A stretch of DNA of 12,449 nucleotides from an uncultured Clostridia bacterium (GTDB lineage Bacteria > Bacillota > Clostridia > TANB77 > CAG-508). Position 1 is the stretch's first letter. Each line of letters opens with the position of its first letter. Under the pieces are notes generated by a model. That model did not search any database. It saw only the letters and a list, made by a program, of their open reading frames with translations, and was not told where the DNA came from. The DNA is taken from the NCBI GenBank assembly GCA_948585895.1, contig CAPBNZ010000008.1, forward strand, positions 1 through 12,449, written 5' to 3'. Of this stretch, positions 1 to 7,138 are shown in pieces. A program made the position numbers and the translations under genes.

Positions 1-1059
1 ATTATGCTAGTCCTTACTATGATTGTAGCACATACCATTCTGTCTATGCCAAGAAACATTTTAGTTTCTACTAAATCAGCAACTATTATTAATTTAATCT
101 TTGTCAGTATTTTAGCTGTTATGATTGCTTATTTCATTGTTAAATTACTAAAAAACTTTCCTGGACAAGATATCATTGATATTTCTGAATACTTGGGCGG
201 AAAAACTTTTAAAACTATTATTGGTACTATTTTTATTTTATATTTTTTAGTTAGTTCTAGCATTTTACTTAGAAATTTTTGCGAAAGTATTAAAATTCTT
301 TATTATCCAATGACTAATATTATCTTTATTATTGCAATGTTTATTATTGCTATTTGTGCTGCTAATAGACTTGATTTCAATGCATCTTTAAAAACAAATT
401 TATTAGTATTACCTCTTGCTTTAGCTAGTATGGTGTTTTTGTTTTTTGCCAATATGAACAAATTTGTTCCAGAGAGAATTTTTCCTATCTTTGGTGATGG
501 CTTGTGGGATACTTTTATTTTAGGACTTGGAAATTTAGCTTCTTTTGGTGGTATTGCCTTTTTATATTTTCTTCCTCCTTTTTTGAAAGAACCTGAAAAA
601 ATGAAAAAAATTGCAGTTATTTCTATTGGTATATCTGCTATTTATTTAATCTTATGTGTTTCAACACTTTTATTTATGTTTTCTTTTTTTATAAATACAA
701 ATGAGATTACCCCTTTATATAATGCTACAAGATATATTGAATTTGGTAACTTCTTTCAAAGATTAGAATCTGTTTTTCTATTGATTTGGATTTTAGCTTT
801 TTCTTGCTACTTAAGTATTATTATCAAGTTTTCTATGAGTATTTTTAAAAAACTTACTAATATTGAAACCAAAAAACCTCTAATTGATATTTTTGGTCTT
901 CTTATGCTCGGTATTAGCTTAATACCTAAAAATTATGCTATTTCAGAAAACTTTGAAACAAAGATTTATCCTTATTTGGTGCTAGGTATTGTATTTTTTT
1001 TAGGAATTAGTATTCTTCTTTTAGCTAATCTCTTAAAAAGGAAACAAAAACATTCTTAA
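1..1059 (+). CDS. GerAB-type spore germination permease (5' end cut by window)
   Basis: Integral membrane subunit of a nutrient germinant receptor, which sits in the inner spore membrane and starts germination when it binds a small nutrient. The visible 352 codons are open from base 1, and the first ATG (base 4) is internal. Family members begin about 15-25 residues before the conserved 'ILSMPR'-like stretch, which here lies near the start, so a short N-terminal piece is missing. About nine hydrophobic segments are visible, including ones near residues 26-47, 72-88, 105-118, 130-148 and 322-342. 'FPGQDIIDISEYLGG' after the second segment is a typical landmark of the Spore_permease family (APC superfamily). 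The protein ends in a basic tail (KRKQKHS). gerC follows after 22 bp, so they share an operon. The germinant cannot be inferred. The family call is confident. Confidence 0.9.
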   Translation: MMLVLTMIVAHTILSMPRNILVSTKSATIINLIFVSILAVMIAYFIVKLLKNFPGQDIIDISEYLGGKTFKTIIGTIFILYFLVSSSILLRNFCESIKILYYPMTNIIFIIAMFIIAICAANRLDFNASLKTNLLVLPLALASMVFLFFANMNKFVPERIFPIFGDGLWDTFILGLGNLASFGGIAFLYFLPPFLKEPEKMKKIAVISIGISAIYLILCVSTLLFMFSFFINTNEITPLYNATRYIEFGNFFQRLESVFLLIWILAFSCYLSIIIKFSMSIFKKLTNIETKKPLIDIFGLLMLGISLIPKNYAISENFETKIYPYLVLGIVFFLGISILLLANLLKRKQKHS

Positions 1060-1081
1060 ATAATAGAAAGGTGGGTTTATT

Positions 1082-2305
1082 TTGAGTAAATTTCTACGAA
1101 ATTCATTTATTTTAGTTCTGGTCATTATGTTTATTGTTGCTTTTTCTAGTTCTTATCTATCTCTTAGCATTGATAATCTAGCTTATGTCCTTGCTATTGG
1201 TATTGATAAAGGTCTAGATAATTATTTAGAAGTAAGCTTTCAGTTCTCTACTACAGCTAATTCAGCAGAATCTGGTTCTTCTGAAAAAACCCCTGTTATT
1301 ATGGATTCTGTATCAGCTCCATCTCTTAGTACCGCTATTAATTTAATGAATAGCTATATGGGAAAAGAATTAAACATGTCACATTGTAAAATTATTATTT
1401 TTTCAGAAGAACTTGCTTCTGAAGGTATTTCAAAGGAGATTTATACTTTAATCAATGACACGCAAGTTAGACCATCTGCTAATATTGTAGTTAGCAAATG
1501 TTCTGCAAAATCCTATATTGAGAAGACTTCTCCCGAACTTGATCATTTCATCTCAAAATATTATGAAACTTTTGCAAATTCCAGCAAATATACTGGTTTC
1601 AAACCTGATGCTACTATTGGCGACTTTTTCAATTCTCTTATTTGCAAGACTTGTCAGCCCTATGCTATACTAGGTGGACTTACTACAGAAAAGCCTGCTA
1701 ACCAAGAAGATAACTATATTCAAGAAAATTATAATGTAAAAGCAAACCAAACTCCTATTGAAGGTGAAAATGGTTCTGAAAACGTTGGTATTGCTGCTTT
1801 TAAGGATGATAAATTAGTAGGAGAATTATGTGCTATTGAAACCGTTTCTTTTTTGGTTCTTAAAAATCGAATCGACCGCTTCCTAATTTCTATTCCAGAT
1901 CCTGATGATACTGATAATTATTTAGATATTTATCTAAATCCAAAAGAAAATACTACTGTTAGTATTGATACTACTACATCTTCTCCTTATGTAAAAGTAA
2001 AGACTGGATTTTCAGGTAAAATCTATTCCATGACAAAAAATTCTAAATACTTACAACCTGAAACATTATCTAATATCTCAGAGTCTTGTAATGCATATTT
2101 AGAATCTGTTCTTAATGATTATTTATATAAAACTTCAAAAAATCTTAAATCAGATATTAATGGTTTTGGAAAATATGCTTTAGGTAACTTTTTCACAACA
2201 CAGGATTTTGATGATTATAATTGGCTCGAAAATTATCAAAATGCTTTTTTTGAAGTACAAGTAGATACATCTATAAAATCTGGCATGTTAATTACTGAAA
2301 CTTAA
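1082..2305 (+). CDS. GerAC-type germinant receptor subunit, Ger(x)C family, no lipobox
   Basis: Third subunit of the germinant receptor, normally a lipoprotein anchored to the outer face of the inner spore membrane. The start is TTG at 1082, with AAAGGTGGG at 1067-1075 six bases upstream. The 407-residue product matches the family's usual length. After one hydrophobic segment (residues 8-27) comes 'LAYVLAIGID' (residues 33-42), the hallmark beginning of the mature Ger(x)C domain, and the C-terminal half has the expected mix of strands and helices. Oddly, the signal segment has no cysteine. Where other members have a lipobox cysteine followed by W-D, this one reads serine-rich 'AFSSSYLSLS', and the first cysteine is residue 102. 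The protein is probably held by an uncleaved N-terminal helix instead. It lies between the permease and a small two-helix protein in one operon. Confidence 0.9.
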   Translation: MSKFLRNSFILVLVIMFIVAFSSSYLSLSIDNLAYVLAIGIDKGLDNYLEVSFQFSTTANSAESGSSEKTPVIMDSVSAPSLSTAINLMNSYMGKELNMSHCKIIIFSEELASEGISKEIYTLINDTQVRPSANIVVSKCSAKSYIEKTSPELDHFISKYYETFANSSKYTGFKPDATIGDFFNSLICKTCQPYAILGGLTTEKPANQEDNYIQENYNVKANQTPIEGENGSENVGIAAFKDDKLVGELCAIETVSFLVLKNRIDRFLISIPDPDDTDNYLDIYLNPKENTTVSIDTTTSSPYVKVKTGFSGKIYSMTKNSKYLQPETLSNISESCNAYLESVLNDYLYKTSKNLKSDINGFGKYALGNFFTTQDFDDYNWLENYQNAFFEVQVDTSIKSGMLITET

Positions 2306-2322
2306 ATAAAGGAGGACTTATT

Positions 2323-2502
2323 TTGGTAAGTATTGTTTATCATATATTATTTTTAATCCTTAGCGTTTATATACTATTAAAATCAATTGGCTATGGTATA
2401 TATGAAATAAATACCTTAAAAAATAAAACTGGTAGTGTAATAGTTATTGCCTTTTCGATATTAGTAGTTCTCTTTTCTAATGTAATGCTCTGGATGTATT
2501 AA
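2323..2502 (+). CDS. Small two-helix membrane protein at the end of the ger operon (candidate germination 'D' protein)
   Basis: A 59-residue reading frame starting with TTG at 2323, with AAAGGAGG at 2308-2314 eight bases upstream, and ending TAA at 2500-2502. It begins 17 bp after the gerC stop. The translation starts MVSIVYHILFLILSVYILL and ends VVLFSNVMLWMY. It has two hydrophobic segments (about residues 3-27 and 39-57) joined by a short polar stretch containing NTLKNKTG. The strong ribosome site, operon position and membrane character make it a real gene. Some Bacillus germinant-receptor operons carry or adjoin 'D' genes for small two-segment membrane proteins that modulate germination. 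This one fits in size, topology and position, but the assignment is inference by context and not sequence homology I can prove. Confidence 0.75.
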   Translation: MVSIVYHILFLILSVYILLKSIGYGIYEINTLKNKTGSVIVIAFSILVVLFSNVMLWMY

Positions 2503-2516
2503 ATTGGGTATCTAAC

Positions 2517-2693
2517 AATAGTGTCAACCTAAGAAAGTAAAGTGCTAATCTATTTTTTCGCATTGTGTAGGGCAACTGTCAAATTTTAATAATGGTTGGT
2601 TGCTACCATCGTATTTTCTATCGCTCGTTTGGTCACTTACACAATATTATAAAAAAATACATTAACACTTTGCTTCCTTAAGTTGACACTATT
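2517..2693. repeat. Imperfect inverted-repeat (MITE-like) element between convergent genes
   Basis: The outer arms 2517-2549 and 2661-2693 are reverse complements at 29 of 33 positions, both ending in AATAGTGTC read inward. Complementarity resumes further in, with TATTTTTT and ATTGTGTA at 2551-2569 against 2638-2659, so the whole 177-bp stretch could fold into one long hairpin. The centre (about 2571-2637) has no reading frame of note. There is no clear target-site duplication in the flanks. It lies between the ger operon and the oppositely oriented rnr, where it may also hinder transcription from both sides. Neither end has the run of T expected of a standard intrinsic terminator. A decayed miniature transposable element is the likeliest origin, but the family is not identified. 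Confidence 0.75.
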
Positions 2694-2712
2694 ATTTGTG
2701 ACTCATCCGACA

Positions 2713-4830
2713 TTAAGATAACTCAAAGTCAATTTGTCTTAGTAATTTGCTAGCTTTTTTTATTCTTATTCCTATTTTATCTCCTATTTTATAAGTCTTA
2801 TTGGTTCTTTCGCCAATTAATCTTTTTCTATTTTCATCATAAATAAAATATTCATCTCCTAAGTCTTCAAATCGAATTAATCCTTCCACTGTATTTTCAA
2901 GTTCTACGAAGATTCCAAAAGAAGTTACTGATGATACAATGCCCTCGTATTCTTCTCCTACTTTGCCTTCCATATATTCTGCTTTCTTTATGTCTTGTGC
3001 TTCTCTTTCTGCTTTTGTTGCTATCTTCTCTCTTTCAGAAGATTGCCTTGCTCTCTCTTCTGCTTGTATCTTATGCTCTTCTATCCATTTTTCTGGAACA
3101 TTATAATTATCTTCTAAATATTTTGAAATTATTCTATGAATAAATAAATCTGGATATCTTCTGATAGGAGAAGTAAAATGACAATAATATTTGCTAGCAA
3201 TTCCAAAATGCCCTTTGTTCTCTGCTTCATATCTAGCCACTTTTAAGGTTCTTAAAACTAAATTAGATACTACCTTCTCTTCCTCTTTTCCTTTTACTTC
3301 TTCTAATACTTTTGCAAATTCTTTTGGATACATCATGTCCTTATTGGCTTTTATCTTTAATCCAAAATTAAATAAAAACTTATTCAACTCTTGTGTCTTT
3401 TCAAGGTCTGGATCTTCATGTACTCGATAAATAAAAGGAGCTTCCAACCAAAAAAATTTCTCTGCTATGGTTTCATTTGCTGTTAGCATAAATTGCTCAA
3501 TTATTTCATGGGCAAAGGTAGTTTCATATTTTGAAACATTGGTTACTCTTCCATCTATATCTAAATCAATTTTACTTTCTGGAATATCTAAATTTAAATA
3601 CCCATTTTCCATTCTTTTATTTTTTAAAATAATTGCTAATTCTTCCATCCATTTAAATTCATAAATATATGGCTCATACCTCTTTATCGTTTGCTGGTTT
3701 GAGTTTTCTATTATTGCTTGTACATCTGTATAAGTCATTCTTTCTGTTACCTTAACAATACCTTTTACAATTTCTGAAGATACTACATTTCCCTTTCTAT
3801 CTATTTCCATCACACAAGATAATGTAAATCTATCTTCTCCCGCATTTAAACTACAAATCCCATTAGATAATTCCCTTGGAAGCATTGGTATTACTCTTCC
3901 TAGCATATAAATACTAGTTCCTCTTATTAATGCTTCTTTGTCTAATAAACTATTTTCTTTTACATAAAAACTAACATCAGCTATATGCACTTCTAATTTA
4001 TAATTTCCATCTTCTAATTTTTCTACTCGAACAGCATCATCTAAATCTTTGGCATCTTCCCCATCAATCGTAAAGATTTCTCTGTCTCGAAAATCTACTC
4101 TATTTGGAATATCTTTTTTATCTACTTTATTTTCAAAATGTTTTGCCTCTTGTATGACTGGTTCTGGGAAAGTAGATGGCAAGCTATGTTCCTTAATAAC
4201 AGATAGCATATCAACTCCTGCTTCATTTATGTTTCCTAAAACCTCTATAATCTTTCCTTCTGCTTTTTTTTCATTATGGGGATATTTCGTAATCTTGACT
4301 AATACTTTATGATTGTTTCTTGCTTTTCCCATGTCTTTCTTAGATATAAATATATCTGTTCCAAAGTTTTTATCATCTGGTACAACAAATCCAAAGTTTT
4401 TATTATTTTGAAAGATTCCAACAATGGTATCTTTCTCATGTTTTAATATTTTAACTACTCTTCCTTCTGCACTTTTTATTTTGTTTTCCTCTTCTATTAT
4501 TTCAACTAGAACGCTATCACCATTTAAAGCATTTAACGAATTTCCCTTAGCAATATAAATTTCATTTTCTTGATTTTCTAGTTTTACAAATCCAAATCCT
4601 TTCTGATTTTTTCTATATATGCCATCATAAAATATCTTTTCTACTAATCGATATCGATTCTTTCTATTCTTTTGTATCTTAAAGTTTATTTCTAAATTAT
4701 TTAGTACCTCTAAAAAATCCCTATACTCTTTTTTTGGCACCTTCATAATCATAGCAATTTCTTTTGCTTTCATAGGTACATAATCTTTTTCTTTCATAAA
4801 CGTTAAAATTTTCAGTTCTTGTTCTTGCAT
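2713..4830 (-). CDS. rnr: Ribonuclease R (3'-5' exoribonuclease, RNB family)
   Basis: Processive 3'-5' hydrolytic exoribonuclease that degrades structured RNA and takes part in mRNA decay and rRNA and tmRNA quality control. The 705-residue product has the full domain order: N-terminal winged-helix (about 1-65), two cold-shock/OB domains (about 68-125 and 135-198, each with a GFGFV/NFGFVV core), RNB catalytic domain (about 243-570), and C-terminal S1 domain (about 622-705). The catalytic acidic cluster is visible in TIDGEDAKDLDDAV (Asp256, Asp262, Asp264, Asp265), and HFTSPIRRYPDL (551-562) is the second RNB signature. The start is ATG at 4830 with AAAGGA upstream. The protein stops right after the S1 domain, without the long basic tail of the E. 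coli enzyme. It follows secG as in many Firmicutes, but smpB is not next to it here. Confidence 0.96.
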   Translation of the reverse strand: MQEQELKILTFMKEKDYVPMKAKEIAMIMKVPKKEYRDFLEVLNNLEINFKIQKNRKNRYRLVEKIFYDGIYRKNQKGFGFVKLENQENEIYIAKGNSLNALNGDSVLVEIIEEENKIKSAEGRVVKILKHEKDTIVGIFQNNKNFGFVVPDDKNFGTDIFISKKDMGKARNNHKVLVKITKYPHNEKKAEGKIIEVLGNINEAGVDMLSVIKEHSLPSTFPEPVIQEAKHFENKVDKKDIPNRVDFRDREIFTIDGEDAKDLDDAVRVEKLEDGNYKLEVHIADVSFYVKENSLLDKEALIRGTSIYMLGRVIPMLPRELSNGICSLNAGEDRFTLSCVMEIDRKGNVVSSEIVKGIVKVTERMTYTDVQAIIENSNQQTIKRYEPYIYEFKWMEELAIILKNKRMENGYLNLDIPESKIDLDIDGRVTNVSKYETTFAHEIIEQFMLTANETIAEKFFWLEAPFIYRVHEDPDLEKTQELNKFLFNFGLKIKANKDMMYPKEFAKVLEEVKGKEEEKVVSNLVLRTLKVARYEAENKGHFGIASKYYCHFTSPIRRYPDLFIHRIISKYLEDNYNVPEKWIEEHKIQAEERARQSSEREKIATKAEREAQDIKKAEYMEGKVGEEYEGIVSSVTSFGIFVELENTVEGLIRFEDLGDEYFIYDENRKRLIGERTNKTYKIGDKIGIRIKKASKLLRQIDFELS

Positions 4831-4851
4831 TCTTTATATTTTCCTTTCTTT

Positions 4852-4978
4852 TGAAACAAAAGGGACAGGTCTTTTTGTTTCATCATCTTACTATCTTTAT
4901 TCAAATAATTTTACCTTTTCTTATTTTAACACTTTTTTGATAATTTATGAAACAAAAAGACATGTCCCTTTTGTTTCA
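4852..4978. repeat. REP-like palindromic doublet, copy A
   Basis: Two 31-bp arms (4852-4882 and 4948-4978) are inverted copies of each other with one mismatch, separated by 65 AT-rich bases. Each arm is itself nearly palindromic, starting TGAAACAAAA, ending TTTTTGTTTCA or TTTTGTTTCA, with a GGGACAGGTC-like core, so it can form a hairpin of about 13 bp. The G·T pairs fall on the + strand for the left arm and on the - strand for the right. Symmetry extends four bases outward (to 4848 and 4982). The same arms recur at 6151-6256. Two head-to-head hairpins are the usual layout of REP/BIME elements mobilised by REP-associated tyrosine transposases, but none is encoded in this window, so the class is inference. 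Confidence 0.85.
4923..4951 (-). promoter_or_regulatory. Candidate rnr promoter inside repeat copy A
   Basis: On the - strand there is an extended -10 box, TGT followed by TAAAAT (4931-4923). A poor -35, TTCATA (4951-4946), lies 17 bp upstream, on the inner edge of the right repeat arm. It is the best candidate I can find between the secG terminator (4986-5017) and the rnr start codon, a stretch almost entirely occupied by the repeat. The weak -35 keeps confidence low. Confidence 0.35.
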
Positions 4979-4985
4979 AAAGTCC

Positions 4986-5017
4986 AAAAAAAGCGATTTT
5001 TATAAACTAAAAACCGC
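4986..5017 (-). terminator. Intrinsic terminator of secG
   Basis: On the - strand a 10-bp stem (5017-5008 with 5002-4993, GCGGTTTTTA against TAAAAATCGC, one G·T pair) closes a five-base loop and is followed at once by seven T (4992-4986). It begins 15 bases past the secG stop. This should separate secG transcription from rnr. Confidence 0.85.
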
Positions 5018-5032
5018 CCTTTCTACTCTTCT

Positions 5033-5281
5033 TTATGCCATATAAATAATACCTAATGCTATGGTTAATATTGCAAATACTACTGCTAATATAATTGTCC
5101 ATCTTTTTTGTTTTCCTTCTTTTGTTCTTCCTTTATTTTTTTCAAAGAAATTATTGGTTGATGAACCTGTTATGGTAGAAGATAATCCCTCTTCTTCTTT
5201 CGATTGAATTAACGTTAAAATAATTAATGCCAATGCTACCATAAAGTAGATTACAATTAATATTCCCTTTACTATTTCCAC
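5033..5281 (-). CDS. secG: Preprotein translocase subunit SecG
   Basis: Small membrane subunit that helps SecYEG move secreted and membrane proteins across the cytoplasmic membrane. The 82-residue protein has the family layout: a transmembrane segment (about 4-25), a polar glycine/serine/threonine-rich loop containing the conserved SKEEEGLSSTITGSS region, a basic stretch (KNKGRTKEGKQKR), and a second transmembrane segment (about 62-81). The start is GTG at 5281, with GGGAGG seven to eight bases upstream. It has its own promoter and terminator and lies upstream of rnr, a gene order common in Firmicutes. Confidence 0.93.
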   Translation of the reverse strand: MEIVKGILIVIYFMVALALIILTLIQSKEEEGLSSTITGSSTNNFFEKNKGRTKEGKQKRWTIILAVVFAILTIALGIIYMA

Positions 5282-5323
5282 TTATTTTCCTCCCTACGGT
5301 TTCTCTCTTTTCGATACTTCGAT

Positions 5324-5352
5324 ATTGTAACACAGATTTTTCCAAAATGCAA
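5324..5352 (-). promoter_or_regulatory. secG promoter
   Basis: On the - strand TTGCAT (5352-5347) and TACAAT (5329-5324) are separated by 17 bp, a good match to a vegetative sigma-A promoter. The expected start point, near 5317, lies in a short direct repeat (TATCGAA twice, about 5311-5325) that could be an operator or chance. The leader before the GTG start is about 36 bases. Confidence 0.75.
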
Positions 5353-5447
5353 ATATTTTTTAGAATTTCTATAAATATTCGGTCAACGCTGGCAACTTAA
5401 CCAATTAAAAGCCATTTCCTATATAATACCAAAATTATCAAGTTAAG

Positions 5448-6128
5448 TTACTCTTCCCTTAGAATACACCATGTTCCAATTGGTTCTGGTAAATCTTGAA
5501 ATGTCATTTCTTTTTTAGTAACTGGATGTTGAATGCTTAGTTCATAAGCCCATAAGGCAATCTGTTTTCCTTTTCCTCTTGTTCCATATTTCTGGTCTCC
5601 AAAAATGCTATGTTCAAAGTTAGACAATTGAACTCTTATTTGATGATGTCTTCCTGTATATAAATTAATTTTTACTAAACTTAATTTTTTTACTTCACTG
5701 TATTTTAATACTTTATAATCTAACTTTGCTAGTTTTGCATTTTTCTTATTTTTATTTACAACTCTACTTACATTATTTCTTTCATCTTTGTATAAATAAT
5801 CTTCTAATATTCCTTCCTTTTGCTCAAACTTCCCATCCACTACTGCTAAATATTTTTTCTTAAAAATCTTTTCTCTCACTTGTTCACCTAACCTTGATGC
5901 TGCTTTTGAAGTTTTGGCAAAAATCATAATACCTCCAACTGGTCTATCCAATCTGTGAACAAGTCCTAAATATACATTTCCTGGTTTATTATATTTTTCT
6001 TTAATATATTGTTTGATAATAGTTAGCATATCCATATCTTCTGTTCTATCTGCTTGTGATGGGATATTAGGCGGCTTTTCCACTACAATGATATGATTAT
6101 CTTCAAATACTATTTTTAAATTCTGCAT
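5448..6128 (-). CDS. RluD/RluA-family RNA pseudouridine synthase (short form, no S4 domain)
   Basis: Isomerises specific uridines of RNA, probably rRNA, to pseudouridine. The 226-residue product carries the catalytic motif HRLDRPVGG (His58-Gly66, with catalytic Asp61) and the substrate-site motif LYTGRHHQIRVQLS (about 156-169). It starts directly with the synthase fold (KIVFEDNHIIVVEKPPN) and has no N-terminal S4 RNA-binding domain. The start is ATG at 6128, with AAGGAG at 6140-6135 six bases upstream. A longer in-frame start exists at 6182 but is rejected, because its extra 18 residues are encoded by repeat copy B and lie upstream of the ribosome site. The RNA target cannot be told from sequence. 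It lies downstream of the methyltransferase on the same strand and may be co-transcribed with it through the repeat. Confidence 0.9.
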   Translation of the reverse strand: MQNLKIVFEDNHIIVVEKPPNIPSQADRTEDMDMLTIIKQYIKEKYNKPGNVYLGLVHRLDRPVGGIMIFAKTSKAASRLGEQVREKIFKKKYLAVVDGKFEQKEGILEDYLYKDERNNVSRVVNKNKKNAKLAKLDYKVLKYSEVKKLSLVKINLYTGRHHQIRVQLSNFEHSIFGDQKYGTRGKGKQIALWAYELSIQHPVTKKEMTFQDLPEPIGTWCILREE

Positions 6129-6150
6129 TTTCTTCTCCTTCTTAGAAAAA

Positions 6151-6256
6151 TGAAACAAAAGGGACAGGTCTTTTTGTTTCATTCATTTTTATACTATTAA
6201 AAACTTTGCTTAATTTTATAAAAAATGAAACAGAAAGATTTGTCCCTTTTGTTTCA
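6151..6256. repeat. REP-like palindromic doublet, copy B
   Basis: Arms 6151-6181 and 6226-6256 are inverted copies with three mismatches around a 44-bp AT-rich centre. The left arm is identical to that of copy A (4852-4882), while the centres of the two copies look unrelated. Inverted symmetry extends nine more bases on each side (TTAGAAAAA at 6142-6150 against TTTTTCTAA at 6257-6265), so the match reaches the stop codon of the methyltransferase gene. It lies between two same-strand genes and would form hairpins in their mRNA. Confidence 0.85.
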
Positions 6257-6261
6257 TTTTT

Positions 6262-7125
6262 CTAACCTTCCCATCTTCCATAAATTCCACATGGTAATAT
6301 TAATTTAGAGTTCTCCATCGGAAGTCCTACTTCTCCACACTCTATTTTTCCTTGGTATTTTTTATTAACTGTTAAGCTTAACATATTCTGTAACACAATA
6401 CTAGATATTCCTGTTGTATAAGAATTAATCAAAAAGAATATAGGCTTTTCTGACAATACTTGTGAACATAATTCTACTAAATCATATATGTTTTCCTCAA
6501 ATTGCCATACTTCTCCTTTTGCTCCTCTTCCATAAGATGGTGGATCCATGATAATAGCATCATATTGGTTACCTCTTCTAATTTCTCTATTCACAAATTT
6601 TGCTACATCATCAATAATAAACCTAACTGGTTTATCTTGTAACCCTGAAGCAATAACATTTTCTTTTGCCCAAGTTGTCATTCCTTTTGAACTGTCTACA
6701 TGACATACTGATGCTCCAGCTGATAGACAAGCTACTGTAGCTCCTCCTGTATAAGCAAATAGATTTAACACTCTAACTTCTCTTTTCGTAGATTTTATTT
6801 TATCTATCATCCAATCCCAATTAACTGCCTGCTCTGGAAAAAGTCCTGTATGTTTAAATCCCATTGGTTTTATATTAAATGTTAGATTTTTATAATGCAC
6901 TTGCCAAACTTTTGGCATTTTCCTCTTAAATTCCCATGCTCCTCCTCCTGTCTTACTCCTATGGTAGGTTGCATTTATCTCTTTCCATTTGTCTGGAAAA
7001 GTCTTATCTTTCCAAATAATTTGTGGGTCTGGTCTTGCTAAAATTATCTCTTTCCATTTTTCTAATTTTTGACCATCTGCCATATCTAATATTTTATATT
7101 CTTTCCATTCATTTGCTAACTTCAT
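6262..7125 (-). CDS. Class I SAM-dependent methyltransferase, RlmI/RlmK-like (probable rRNA methyltransferase)
   Basis: Transfers a methyl group from S-adenosylmethionine, probably to rRNA. In the 287-residue product, motif I is VLNLFAYTGGATVACLSAGA (119-138), the acidic SAM-ribose residue is Asp144 in CHVDSS, FIIDDV follows (169-174), and the catalytic-loop motif is DPPSYGRG (194-201), the last resembling the DPPxF/Y motif of RlmI/RlmK-type cytosine/guanine methyltransferases. The N-terminal part (residues 1-100, with ARPDPQIIW) is the less conserved domain of this group. No PUA domain is evident. The start is ATG at 7125, with two in-frame stops just upstream. No Shine-Dalgarno sequence lies at normal distance. 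The nearest, AAGGAGG at 7159-7153, is 27 bases away with a possible hairpin between. The exact substrate is unknown. Confidence 0.85.
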   Translation of the reverse strand: MKLANEWKEYKILDMADGQKLEKWKEIILARPDPQIIWKDKTFPDKWKEINATYHRSKTGGGAWEFKRKMPKVWQVHYKNLTFNIKPMGFKHTGLFPEQAVNWDWMIDKIKSTKREVRVLNLFAYTGGATVACLSAGASVCHVDSSKGMTTWAKENVIASGLQDKPVRFIIDDVAKFVNREIRRGNQYDAIIMDPPSYGRGAKGEVWQFEENIYDLVELCSQVLSEKPIFFLINSYTTGISSIVLQNMLSLTVNKKYQGKIECGEVGLPMENSKLILPCGIYGRWEG

Positions 7126-7138
7126 ATTTTATTATAGT

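Noticed and set aside
2931..4312. Several + strand open frames of 60-90 codons opposite rnr
   Set aside because: They are antisense to a complete, well-conserved gene, lack ribosome sites and give low-complexity Leu/Ser/Phe-rich products.
5151..5345. Second - strand frame overlapping secG
   Set aside because: It is out of frame with secG, starts upstream of the secG promoter's expected start point and resembles no protein.
5394..5449. AACTTAAC/GTTAAGTT inverted repeat after the pseudouridine synthase gene
   Set aside because: 8-bp arms with a 40-base loop and no T run; not a convincing terminator.
6129..6182. Upstream ATG at 6182 as the pseudouridine synthase start
   Set aside because: It lies inside repeat copy B and the extra residues are repeat-encoded; a better start with AAGGAG is at 6128.
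4852..6256. Palindromic repeats as a CRISPR array
   Set aside because: Two inverted doublets 1.2 kb apart with genes between; no regular spacing and no cas genes.
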